In this document: one piece after another, positions 1 to 8,168 of the stretch
Layout: each line of letters begins with the position of its first letter
Position numbering within the stretch: the stretch's first letter is position 1
NCBI GenBank assembly: GCA_045628865.1
Contig: JAZQQB010000013.1
Span: 1 to 12,881, forward strand
Source of the DNA: JAZQQB01 sp045628865
GTDB taxonomy: Bacteria > Bacillota > Clostridia > Lachnospirales > Lachnospiraceae
Direction of reading: 5' to 3'
DNA length: 12,881 bases
The notes under the pieces: generated by a model
What the model saw: only the letters and a program-made list of their open reading frames with translations
Told to the model about the DNA's origin: nothing
The model's database searches: none
Made by a program: the position numbers and the translations under genes

Positions 1-166
1 CACGAATGGAGTCAAGGTCTAAAATAACCTGTAAGCCCAGCTCACTTCCTTTTTTTATATGTTCAACCAACTGTTTTACAACACCAAAATATTCTTTAAT
101 TGAAATCCCTTTTTTCAGATGAGCTCTTAATGACTCTCCCATCTGATTTCCGACCTGAAAATCCAT
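1..166 (-). CDS. 5' end of an unidentified protein, cut by the left edge
   Basis: Reading the minus strand from ATG at 166 gives 55 open codons without a stop to the window edge. The protein begins MDFQVGNQMGESLRAHLKKG. The start is supported by GGAG at 176-173, six bases before the ATG; an in-frame ATG at 178 lacks a good ribosome binding site. There is no signal peptide or membrane segment in the visible part. Residues about 20-55 (ISIKEYFGVVKQLVEHIKKG, then a segment with LGLQVILDLDSIR) loosely resemble the helix-plus-LDLDSI pattern of the kinase or pseudokinase C-lobe found in DUF6382/FHA proteins and EssB-like proteins. That resemblance is inference from a short stretch. It lies 183 bp after the Ig-like protein gene on the same strand and could belong to the same cluster. 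The gene is real with good confidence; its function is unknown. Confidence 0.75.
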   Translation of the reverse strand, partial: MDFQVGNQMGESLRAHLKKGISIKEYFGVVKQLVEHIKKGSELGLQVILDLDSIR

Positions 167-199
167 ACTAATCTCCATTTCATCTGTGAAATCCGGAGC

Positions 200-243
200 G
201 GGCTATTTGGGCACCCCTTAAGAGGGGGTGAAACAAATAGACC
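200..243. other. Two-part hairpin in the intergenic element
   Basis: An outer stem CTATTTG (203-209) pairs with CAAATAG (234-240) and is extended by two G-C pairs beyond one mismatch. An inner stem CACCCC (212-217) pairs with GGGGTG (225-230) around a 7-base loop. No T-run follows on either strand, so a standard intrinsic terminator is unlikely. It is more probably a structured piece of the repeat element or an mRNA processing or stability element ahead of the left-hand gene. Confidence 0.6.
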
Positions 244-244
244 G

Positions 245-271
245 GTGTGTAAAATATTTTATTTTACACAC
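245..271. other. AT-rich perfect hairpin, 12-bp stem
   Basis: Arms 245-256 (GTGTGTAAAATA) and 260-271 are exact reverse complements around a TTT loop. The hairpin lies between the two 25-bp repeats and its right arm ends within the second copy. A hairpin with a similar end sequence (TTATGTAA/TTACATAA) sits at the equivalent place upstream of the TIR gene, so it looks like a component of a small repeated element. Confidence 0.7.
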
Positions 272-305
272 TAATCTCCATTTCATCTGTGAAAAATCTT
301 TTCAC
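264..305 (-). CDS. Possible 13-codon leader frame or remnant gene start
   Basis: On the minus strand GGAG (314-311), a 5-base spacer and GTG (305-303) open a frame encoding MKRFFTDEMEISV and then TAA (266-264). The last residues come from the 25-bp repeat. If the two repeat copies were collapsed to one, this frame would run without interruption into the partial left-hand gene (…DEMEIS then MDFQVGN…). It may therefore be the displaced original start of that gene, or a short leader peptide. The ribosome binding site could be partly masked by CCTCC just upstream of it (stem CTCC/GGAG). Nothing shows that it is translated. Confidence 0.25.
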   Translation of the reverse strand: MKRFFTDEMEISV

Positions 306-349
306 AAAAACTCCATTTTTTAGGAGGAATCCAACGCAAGTTAGTCATA

Positions 350-3300
350 CTATGCGCTCTGTTTGTTACCACCATTTTTCTTTTTTACATATCCGTAACC
401 GCCACCTGCAGCACATACCAATACAATCAAAATGATCCACCACTTATTTGAAGATGTGTTCTTTGTAATAATTTTATCAGGTTCAGAAATTGTATCTACA
501 ATTGCTGTATTCTCATCAATCATTACCGAAATCACATTTCCTGCCTTGTCACTTGCTTTGTATGCAATTGTCACAAATTCTTCTTGAGTATCTAATGTGA
601 AGCTGAAGACATCACCTGCTTCACTTACTTCTTCCAAATAGTTATACTCTACGATTGGCTCATTATTTTTATTAATAACTTGGATAATCGCATCCTCTAA
701 CATGAAGTTATCGGTAAACACAACATTTATCTGATTCTGATCTGCCTTAAAGTACTCTCCTGGTTTTACTGGAATACCTGAAAGAACCACCTCTGGTTTT
801 GTATTATCTATTACAAAAATAATCTCTGCACCCTTATCAGTTAAAGTAGAGTTTACTTCATTACCTGCTCTGTCCTTAGAATACAGTGTAATATTGTACA
901 TACCCTCTTCCTGGAAGTTTTCTTTAAAGATTGTGTACTGGTACTCATAACCCTTTTCATCACTTCCTGATTCTTTAGACATGTAATATACGGTGTTGTG
1001 TTCAATAATTGTTGGACGATTTCCATTTCTTACATTCATCATCATTTCACCATTACGACTCATGAAGATGGTAAAGGATTCAATCTCGTCAACATTCATT
1101 TCATAAACGTTCACATCATCCATATCCTCATAACGGATATAAACTTTTTCCATAAGAGCTTCAATCTCACTCAAATCATAGGCTGAACCATTTCTATTTA
1201 ATGAGAAACGTATTTCCTGTTTAGATTCATTACCTGCTAAATCCACAAGGGTAACAAGTAATGTGTAAATCTCATCCTCCTGTTCATTGACATTTGTTAA
1301 GGAATCATAATAACCCTTTGTTGTTGCCTTTTTTGACTCACTCAATTTGGTGACAACACCCTTACTGTTTGTCAATGTAATGGAAACACCCTCAGCATCA
1401 AAGTTTTCATCTTCTAAAAGAACGATTGGATTAACATCCCCTGCATTAGCAGATCTGTCTTCTACGCCTGAAATCTCAATGGTTGGTAAAACAGTATCAA
1501 TATAGAATTTACTTTCCACATATTCTTCTGCTTCATTACCTGCAAGATCCGCACCCTTTAATGACCATTCATAGGATCCATCCTTTGAAAACTGAATTGT
1601 CATGGTATGTGTAGATCCTGAATTCGACCATTTACCAACAGTAGGCTGTACTGAACCATCCATATTCAGAACAAACAATTTTTCATCAAAGTTCTCTTCT
1701 GTAACAGTAATTGTTGCAGTTCTTTCTTTGTTGTAATAAACCTCATTACGAGCATCATTGTTATTGTATGTAACAACAACCTTTGGATCTGTCATATCAA
1801 TGATAAATGTATCTTTTTTATCATATTCAGCCTTGTTATCAGCCAAATCAATACATTCTGCAGTTACAACATATTTGCCATCTTCTTTTAATACAACCTT
1901 GGCAACATTGGTTTCCTTAGCCTTATCGATAACCCACGAATTGGCTGGAATTGTAACCGGATAACTGACACCATCTTTCGTTACGATCATCTTAAATCCA
2001 TTTGGATCAAAATTCTTCTCTGTAACAGTGATTGTTGCTGTCACATTAGAATTGATGTATGTTTCATCAGCCTGCTTTAAAGTCGGATCATATGTAATCG
2101 CTATTTCAGGAGCCTTTGCATCAAGCTTGTATACCTCTGATACAATTTCAGCAGGATTCTCTGCATTATCTAAAATCTTAACAATTACTTTATACTCTGT
2201 TCCTACATGCTTCTCTGGATCAAGCTTGATTGGGAATTTGTAGGATGCAACCAAACCATCACTATCTGTTGATGCATTGGCAAGATCTACCTTAACATCC
2301 GTTTCAACTGGTGCATCATCTACATATAAGGTATAGCTGATTTCCTTAATACCTGAATATGCATCTGTTGGTTCATCCGTTACATTTACATCCAGATTAA
2401 GTACCGTATTGTAATATCCATTCTTATTTGGATTTGAAGAAGCTGTGATTTCACCCTTCGGTTCTACATTATCTACAACAATCTTCTTACCTACCACAAA
2501 GGATTTGTTATTAGCCTCATTACGTGCAAACATTACTACATAACCCTTTTTGCAAGGTTCTACTGTATATCTGTTGTTTTCTGAGTATTCATTAAATGCC
2601 GGGAAATCCTTGTTTCCTTCAATGCTTGCTGTTCCTTCTACGATCTTAAAGAAATAGTGATCTCCACCCTCACAGGATCCTTCAATGTTCATACTGTCCT
2701 TAGAAAAGATGATTTCATTTCCATTCTCCTGATTACGAACTAATGAAACATCACCCCAATGCAACTGTAAATTCTCTGGTACTTTACTGTTGATTTTTAC
2801 TGGCTTATCAGAAGGACACATTGCAACATATTGCTGCTTTGCATATGCTACAACATCTTGATATTGATATTTAACACCAAAATCATTTTTGTCATCCTGA
2901 TTGGTCTGTACATAATATACTGCATATGAATAAACACCATCCCCAGCAAAGGTATACGTCAATGCTGAAGGAATGGTATAGTTCTCAACACGATTGCTGC
3001 AAAGATCACGTCTGAAGGATGATCCGTTTCGATATCCAACTTCATACGCAGCTTCAACATGCCAACTATTCCCTTGTCCTTCATTCTGCTTATAAATTAC
3101 ATATACAAGACTCAATGCAGGCACACTTGTTTTAGGTGTTGATCCTGTTACCGCCTTTTTTGGCTGTGGAAGCATCAATTCCACCATTTTACCCTGATGC
3201 TTTTCAAGCACTTCTACATTGTACCATCCAGTAGCAGAATCGGGCTCATATGATAAGGTTACTTTAAAATCAGACGGCATTTTCACCTTAGAGATATAGA

Positions 3301-5791
3301 TACCTCGTTCTCTCAATGTACCATTATTCTGTAATATCTTATTTGTTACGTCCTGACCTTCATCGTCCTTTATCGTCTTTTCCACAACGAAAGAAACATT
3401 ACCATTATATAGACAGCTTTCTTCACTACCAATTGTAATAGTAGCAACCAAATCATTTCCCTGCTTTACAAATTTTACCTTTTTACCTGTTTCAACTATA
3501 TTCTTATCATTCTTATCAGTATATTTGTAATAAACTGTATAAGTTGCACCCGTACCTATTGCTCCATCACTCTCATACTTTTTCAGGGTAATGGTATAGT
3601 TAACTGCTTCACTTACTAACTGTCCATAATACCCGTCTCCACTTGCTGTCTTTGCATCAACACTAACATCCAGACTATTTATGGTTACGGATATATTTTT
3701 ACCAAAAGGAATGAGCTCTGATTCATTTCCGACACCATCTGTAATAGTAAATTTTACATCTTTATAGAGTGCATCCTTATTTAATACAAACACATACTGC
3801 TTTGAAGAAAGACCAGCTACATTAACCTTTGTCAGATCAAGCGATTTGCTACTACCATAATGCATGGTGATTTTAGCGAATCCTGTTTTATCTTCATTTG
3901 GGGTTGATAAAACAAGATAAACCTGTTTTGTTCCATGCACAGAAAATTCATTAGCTGGAGCATCCTCAACCATTCCCTGCACATTATTGTTGTAATTATA
4001 TAATTGAACATCAACATGATCTGCAGCAGGTTTATCCTGATCCATGTAAACTTTAAATCTGTTTTCTGTTACATAACCATTCAACTCATCTTCGCTTGCA
4101 TAATAGGTATAACAAATATCCTGTCCACTCCATGATGGATTAACACTAAATTCTCTACTACCGGTTCTTGTCCAGTTTCCAGAACCAGGTGCCTTATATG
4201 CAACATATCCCGTACAATTATCACCCATCTTGAAAACAACATTGTCTTTTGTCCACTTATTTCCACTTGCATCCGTATATGGGTATGAAATCTGTCCATT
4301 TTTATCAGTTACCAATGTGTAGGATAAATCAAAAGGTCGAACTGACGTATTCGCAATTACTGGATTGATATTCCAATCACCGTTTTTAATCGAAGCTGTG
4401 AGATTATACTCTTTGCCCTCTGTCAGCTTGCTGTAATTATCCTTAGGAATGGTGATCACATAGGCATTTCTGCTTGTATTATATGCAACCTGGGTTGAAT
4501 AAATAGAAATAGCCTTTGCTGTAGGATCAGCCTTATCCTGCATCTTGATTTCAATGTCATATTTAACACCTGCTATGATGTCTAACCAGGTGGAAAATGT
4601 GGAAGCTTCAATTAAAACCTCAAATGCTTGTCCCTTTACCCACACTGGAGCATTTTTTAATTCAATTCCAAAATCTGCTTTTCTTATTTCTGCTATACTG
4701 ATAGATTTCGATTGATCGACCTTATCTCCATCTTTTTTCGTATAGATCTTTAAAGTATAATTCTTGCTTGCAAAAGCATGAATGAAATATAAATTTACCT
4801 TTTTCTGTGCATTATCAACCGAAATCCGTACACCCTTACTGGCAGTATCCGTTACAAGCTGATCGCCATCATACAAATCTGCATAAATGTCACCGTTTGC
4901 ATTACTAACCTGAATACTTAAGGTTTCACCAACTTTTCCTGTAATCGAACTTGGTGTTCCTGGAGTTTCAAGTTCCTTCTTCTGTGGATCCTTTGTTACA
5001 GAAATATCCCTCTGTGCAGTTCCACAAGAAACTGTAATCTTACTCTGCTGTTTATAAGAAATTGATACATTGATATTTAACTGAAATGAATTATCTGATT
5101 TATTCACCCATTCATTTACTGCATCTTCAATACTTTTTGCTTCAAATGCTCTCTCTACACCATCAACTACATATTTTGTATTGTTTAATAATTCAGACAA
5201 GGCATCCTTTGCCTGACTCTTATCTTCTGCCTCATTGGTCTTAAATGAAATATGACCATTTACTAAGATATCACCATAATCTGAAGCTCCTTCTTTTTTG
5301 CTGGTAGATGCTTTCAAATTATCCAGGGAAATATCTGTGATAGAAACTGTTGAAGTACTATCATCTGCATTATCTATAGAATCATCTTCTTCGCCATCTT
5401 CAATACTATACAAAGCAACATCCTCATTGCTATCGGACACGCCTTCTTCTGAATCTGCTTCATCCTGCTCAGTGAGACTTTCTACCTCGCCACTTTCTTC
5501 CAGAGGAAGATCAGAAAGATCCAATTCTTCTGTAAGTTCCTTTTGGGCTAACGCAGCTTCCAGATCAATTACACCACCTACACCTTCTGATCCTGTTACA
5601 AGCATAGCAACAGCTCCAGCAAGTGCAGCTGATTCTAAATTTTCAGTATTTGTTACACTTTGGTATTGTTCTGCTATTGAATCGACACTTTTTTCATCTG
5701 TATCAGTCGCATGAGACTGGATAGGCGAAGATGAAAAAAGCATAGAAATACAGATCACTAGACATAAAATCTTTTTCTGATATGACTTCAT
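350..5791 (-). CDS. Giant secreted, membrane-anchored Ig-like repeat protein
   Basis: A 1813-residue surface protein. I chose ATG 5791 over an upstream ATG at 5860 because it starts a typical signal peptide (MKSYQKKILCLVICISMLF, probable cleavage after SHA at residue 28) and follows GAGG six bases upstream. After an Ala-rich stretch comes an acidic Ser/Glu/Asp-rich linker (about 70-145), then a long series of beta-rich modules. The C-terminal third holds at least five recognisable Ig-like units beginning with an I/V-D-x-x-x-P pattern near residues 1105, 1222, 1332, 1433 and 1664, several ending in D-x-A-G-N motifs (DLAGNE, DRAGNE, DKAGNV). Residues about 1784-1802 form a transmembrane helix followed by KKKNGG and a short basic tail. 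No LPxTG motif is seen, so it is anchored by the membrane rather than by sortase. The gene starts 31 bp after the small membrane protein gene and is probably co-transcribed with it. Role inferred: cell-surface or adhesive scaffold, or sensor ectodomain, serving the phospho-signalling block; the ligand is unknown. Confidence 0.9.
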   Translation of the reverse strand: MKSYQKKILCLVICISMLFSSSPIQSHATDTDEKSVDSIAEQYQSVTNTENLESAALAGAVAMLVTGSEGVGGVIDLEAALAQKELTEELDLSDLPLEESGEVESLTEQDEADSEEGVSDSNEDVALYSIEDGEEDDSIDNADDSTSTVSITDISLDNLKASTSKKEGASDYGDILVNGHISFKTNEAEDKSQAKDALSELLNNTKYVVDGVERAFEAKSIEDAVNEWVNKSDNSFQLNINVSISYKQQSKITVSCGTAQRDISVTKDPQKKELETPGTPSSITGKVGETLSIQVSNANGDIYADLYDGDQLVTDTASKGVRISVDNAQKKVNLYFIHAFASKNYTLKIYTKKDGDKVDQSKSISIAEIRKADFGIELKNAPVWVKGQAFEVLIEASTFSTWLDIIAGVKYDIEIKMQDKADPTAKAISIYSTQVAYNTSRNAYVITIPKDNYSKLTEGKEYNLTASIKNGDWNINPVIANTSVRPFDLSYTLVTDKNGQISYPYTDASGNKWTKDNVVFKMGDNCTGYVAYKAPGSGNWTRTGSREFSVNPSWSGQDICYTYYASEDELNGYVTENRFKVYMDQDKPAADHVDVQLYNYNNNVQGMVEDAPANEFSVHGTKQVYLVLSTPNEDKTGFAKITMHYGSSKSLDLTKVNVAGLSSKQYVFVLNKDALYKDVKFTITDGVGNESELIPFGKNISVTINSLDVSVDAKTASGDGYYGQLVSEAVNYTITLKKYESDGAIGTGATYTVYYKYTDKNDKNIVETGKKVKFVKQGNDLVATITIGSEESCLYNGNVSFVVEKTIKDDEGQDVTNKILQNNGTLRERGIYISKVKMPSDFKVTLSYEPDSATGWYNVEVLEKHQGKMVELMLPQPKKAVTGSTPKTSVPALSLVYVIYKQNEGQGNSWHVEAAYEVGYRNGSSFRRDLCSNRVENYTIPSALTYTFAGDGVYSYAVYYVQTNQDDKNDFGVKYQYQDVVAYAKQQYVAMCPSDKPVKINSKVPENLQLHWGDVSLVRNQENGNEIIFSKDSMNIEGSCEGGDHYFFKIVEGTASIEGNKDFPAFNEYSENNRYTVEPCKKGYVVMFARNEANNKSFVVGKKIVVDNVEPKGEITASSNPNKNGYYNTVLNLDVNVTDEPTDAYSGIKEISYTLYVDDAPVETDVKVDLANASTDSDGLVASYKFPIKLDPEKHVGTEYKVIVKILDNAENPAEIVSEVYKLDAKAPEIAITYDPTLKQADETYINSNVTATITVTEKNFDPNGFKMIVTKDGVSYPVTIPANSWVIDKAKETNVAKVVLKEDGKYVVTAECIDLADNKAEYDKKDTFIIDMTDPKVVVTYNNNDARNEVYYNKERTATITVTEENFDEKLFVLNMDGSVQPTVGKWSNSGSTHTMTIQFSKDGSYEWSLKGADLAGNEAEEYVESKFYIDTVLPTIEISGVEDRSANAGDVNPIVLLEDENFDAEGVSITLTNSKGVVTKLSESKKATTKGYYDSLTNVNEQEDEIYTLLVTLVDLAGNESKQEIRFSLNRNGSAYDLSEIEALMEKVYIRYEDMDDVNVYEMNVDEIESFTIFMSRNGEMMMNVRNGNRPTIIEHNTVYYMSKESGSDEKGYEYQYTIFKENFQEEGMYNITLYSKDRAGNEVNSTLTDKGAEIIFVIDNTKPEVVLSGIPVKPGEYFKADQNQINVVFTDNFMLEDAIIQVINKNNEPIVEYNYLEEVSEAGDVFSFTLDTQEEFVTIAYKASDKAGNVISVMIDENTAIVDTISEPDKIITKNTSSNKWWIILIVLVCAAGGGYGYVKKKNGGNKQSA

Positions 5792-5822
5792 ATTCTCCCT
5801 CTTTCCTAGTTTGCAAAAAACC

Positions 5823-6473
5823 TTATATTTCTTCTGTATGAATAAACATGATATCCACAACCATTTCCAGTTCTTCCCTCTTTAGAACTGCTGTCATCTC
5901 ACTTTCACCGGCTGCCGTTTTCATGAGATTCTGATTTACGAGAACTGCCGTTTCCATTGTATTCTCCATTCCCGTTTGTATATTCATCATTTTGCCTTCT
6001 TCAACACTTTGTCTATAGCGATCTAAAGCAACTGTTACCCCACTGTAAGACATACCTGTTTTTCCCCTGCCTGCCACAAGTTTCTTACTATTCAATTCTC
6101 TAGAATCAGCATTATGATTAAATCTGCGCTCCCCAGCGCTTAATCTTCGACTATCTAAATTCTTTGAATTCAGCCTTCGACTCTTTGCATCATTGGTAGC
6201 ATTCAATTTTTTACTCTTTAGTTCTCCACTTGCTGATGCTAAACGTTTACTACTTAAATTTCTACTTCCTAAATTTCTGGTTCCTAAATATCCTGTAACA
6301 GATCCAGGTCCCCAAAATCCCTTTATGACTGGAACTTTAAAGTTTGTTCCAACTACAATCTTCCACGCTTTCCTGATGTTCCAGACAAAGAAAAGCACAA
6401 CTGTAAGAGCAAAAAACAGTCCCATCAACACCCACAATACTGTGGCAATAGTTTGCATCTGATAAATCTTCAT
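5823..6473 (-). CDS. Single-pass membrane protein with basic repeats and TAVL motifs
   Basis: 216 residues. One transmembrane helix lies near residues 8-32. Residues about 64-132 are built from a basic pentapeptide-like unit, x-S/T-K/R-x-L, in runs such as GTRNLGSRNLSSKRL, KSRRLNSKNLDSRRL and DSRELNSKKL. The C-terminal part carries METAVL (T175) and MTAVL (T194) and ends LEMVVDIMFIHTEEI. I do not recognise a named family. T-x-V-L motifs resemble the phosphothreonine sites (ETTVL type) read by FHA domains in clostridial kinase systems, so a kinase substrate or FHA-binding adaptor is a reasonable inference. The start codon overlaps the kinase stop (ATGA), with GGAGG nine bases upstream inside the kinase gene, implying translational coupling. 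The next gene, for the Ig-like protein, begins 31 bp downstream. With the N-terminus outside, the repeat region would be cytoplasmic and available to the kinase; the basic residues after the helix support this. Confidence 0.85.
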   Translation of the reverse strand: MKIYQMQTIATVLWVLMGLFFALTVVLFFVWNIRKAWKIVVGTNFKVPVIKGFWGPGSVTGYLGTRNLGSRNLSSKRLASASGELKSKKLNATNDAKSRRLNSKNLDSRRLSAGERRFNHNADSRELNSKKLVAGRGKTGMSYSGVTVALDRYRQSVEEGKMMNIQTGMENTMETAVLVNQNLMKTAAGESEMTAVLKREELEMVVDIMFIHTEEI

Positions 6474-8167
6474 GAACGGTCACCTCCATAACTCGAAGAG
6501 ATAAGTTCACCTGATTTGTCAATCAACTGCTCTACCTTATCTATTTCTTCTAAAACATTGGCACTGGATGTTTCGTCCTGTTTCATTTGATCCATATGTT
6601 GTGTGATTTCATCATATATCTCAAGGATTTCCTCTTTGGTGATTCCATCTTCCTTCATATATTTCGCATATTCCATGGATCTGGATACAATCTCTTCATA
6701 CAAACGAAGTGTAACAAGATCTCTATCTGGCATCTCATCATTGGCCTTTTTCAACTGAATAAGATTATTCCAATATTCTCCATACATACCAGCATCTGTG
6801 CCCTCAATCTGTGCAGCCACGATTCTCTTATAAAATTTACCTGTTTCTATGTACATATTACATTTCTTATATTCCATGGCTTTATCAGTCTTATTTTCAA
6901 AAATTCCAGCAGCATCCTGAAACCACTTCACAGCGCTGGTCTTCTGACTTTCTGCATGCACATAATAGAACCAGTACGCATTACCAACATCATAGCAAAA
7001 TTCTCCATATCCGGTTGGATTAACCTTTTTAAACTGGTCACAATATTTATCCACACTGGCATATAATGACTGAATGATATATACCTCTTCGTCATCAAAT
7101 ACACCATCTTCTATAAAAACCTCGACCATACCTTCATAGGCCTCTGATCTGGTACAATCCGTATGTATCGCTTCCAGATAGTTCTCCTGAGCTTCCTCCT
7201 TGGAATAAGAATGTTCTGCAATAGAAATCCAATATTCATATTCCATCTTACGTTCCTTCTTCGCACCATTCTGACAAGCCAAAGCACCTATTCCACATCC
7301 GATCCAAAGAACACATAACAGAAAAAACATTGCAAGTCTAGATTTATGCCTTCGAATATATGCCTGATCCAATTCCCGGTAATTCTCCAATGCATCCCTT
7401 AATTCCTGAGCAGACTGAAAACGATCTGCCGGATTCTTCTGGGTACATTTTAAAATAATCTTTTCCAAACCACTAGACAAGGAATCGTTCCATTGTGTAA
7501 TTGGATACATTTCATATGGCGGTTCCGTAGGATTATGTCCCGTTACCAAATGATACATGGTTGCTCCCAGACAGTATATATCTGTTCTGGCATCAGTTTG
7601 CCCCTGTCCTCCAAACTGTTCAGGGGCTGCATAACCCTGAGTACCAAGACAGGTTGTATCTTCTACATTCTTCTCTTTAAACTCTCGCGCAGTACCAAAA
7701 TCAATCAGAACGACTTCTCCATCTGATTTCAACATGATATTGGCTGGCTTCATATCTCTGTAAATAATAGCTGGTTGTCTTGTATGAAGATACTCAAGCA
7801 CATCACACAGCTGCAGCGCCCAGTTAACAACATCCTCCTGGGATTGTGCTCCTTCTTCATCCAAAATTGCTTTTAAGGTAACACCTTCAATATAGTCCAT
7901 TACAATCAAGAAATTTTCATCCTGATCAATGATATCTACAATACTTGGCAAATTCGGATGCTTTAATTTTTTCAGTAAATCTGTTTCTACGATCAAACTT
8001 TGTCGTACAATTTCAAAGTCTTGTTTTCCATCCTTACGAATCTCTTTGATGGCCCAAGGCTTATTTGCCTTCTCATTGATTGCAAGATAAACGGCGCTCA
8101 TACCGCCTTTTCCCACCAAACTTAAGATTCTATATTTATCATCAATGATTGAACCTATTTGTAACAT
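6470..8167 (-). CDS. Transmembrane Ser/Thr protein kinase, Hanks type
   Basis: 565 residues. The cytoplasmic kinase domain (about 11-265) has all catalytic elements: glycine loop GKGGMSAV (19-26), ATP-binding lysine K41 in WAIKEI, alpha-C glutamate E61, catalytic loop YRDMKPANI with D138, K140 and N143 (Tyr replaces the His of HRD, a common bacterial variant), DFG at 156-158, activation-loop threonines T171/T172, GTQGYAAPEQ with E183, and R249 in ADRF. A transmembrane helix spans about 278-298. The remaining 265 residues are helical and TPR-like (YWISIAEHSYSKEEAQENYL and similar), predicted outside the cell. PASTA repeats, usual in PrkC/PknB, are absent, so the input signal should differ from muropeptides. 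The start lies one base after the phosphatase stop codon, with AGG in its tail as a weak ribosome binding site. The 3' end overlaps the small membrane protein gene. It very probably works with the adjacent PP2C phosphatase; its substrates, possibly the two downstream proteins, are inferred. Confidence 0.96.
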   Translation of the reverse strand: MLQIGSIIDDKYRILSLVGKGGMSAVYLAINEKANKPWAIKEIRKDGKQDFEIVRQSLIVETDLLKKLKHPNLPSIVDIIDQDENFLIVMDYIEGVTLKAILDEEGAQSQEDVVNWALQLCDVLEYLHTRQPAIIYRDMKPANIMLKSDGEVVLIDFGTAREFKEKNVEDTTCLGTQGYAAPEQFGGQGQTDARTDIYCLGATMYHLVTGHNPTEPPYEMYPITQWNDSLSSGLEKIILKCTQKNPADRFQSAQELRDALENYRELDQAYIRRHKSRLAMFFLLCVLWIGCGIGALACQNGAKKERKMEYEYWISIAEHSYSKEEAQENYLEAIHTDCTRSEAYEGMVEVFIEDGVFDDEEVYIIQSLYASVDKYCDQFKKVNPTGYGEFCYDVGNAYWFYYVHAESQKTSAVKWFQDAAGIFENKTDKAMEYKKCNMYIETGKFYKRIVAAQIEGTDAGMYGEYWNNLIQLKKANDEMPDRDLVTLRLYEEIVSRSMEYAKYMKEDGITKEEILEIYDEITQHMDQMKQDETSSANVLEEIDKVEQLIDKSGELISSSYGGDRS

Positions 8168-8168
8168 A

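Larger units (their letters stand above)
167..294. repeat. 25-bp exact direct repeat (167-191 and 270-294) flanking hairpins
   Basis: Bases 167-191 and 270-294 are identical over 25 positions, with a 103-bp period. Each copy contains TTTCATCTGTGAAA, a small inverted repeat (TTTCA/TGAAA), and CTCC, which reads GGAG on the coding strand. The copy at 167-191 supplies the ribosome binding site of the partial left-hand gene. The 78 bp between the copies hold two hairpins. The arrangement fits either a tandem duplication or a short inserted element with a duplicated flank; no transposase is present. The block 173-208 is related to 11370-11405 upstream of the TIR gene. Confidence 0.85.

Noticed and set aside
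167..294. CRISPR-like repeats
   Set aside because: Only two copies are present, the intervening sequence is hairpin-rich, and no cas genes are nearby.
350..450. Sortase LPxTG anchor at the C-terminus of the Ig-like protein
   Set aside because: No LPxTG-like motif precedes the final membrane helix; the sequence before it is NTSSNKWW.
5298..5714. A 138-codon Ser-rich frame on the plus strand
   Set aside because: It is antisense to the acidic Ser/Glu/Asp-rich N-terminal linker of the Ig-like protein; low-complexity GAA/GAT/TCT codons read as Ser-rich on the other strand. No ribosome binding site or recognisable protein features.
5792..5860. N-terminal extension of the Ig-like protein to ATG 5860
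   Set aside because: It would put 23 residues before a standard signal peptide and overlap the end of the preceding gene; GAGG is correctly placed before ATG 5791.
6587..7066. A 159-codon plus-strand frame
   Set aside because: It lies wholly antisense to the kinase C-terminal region, which has consistent coding character and intact gene junctions. The predicted peptide is His/Ile/Phe-rich without domain signs.
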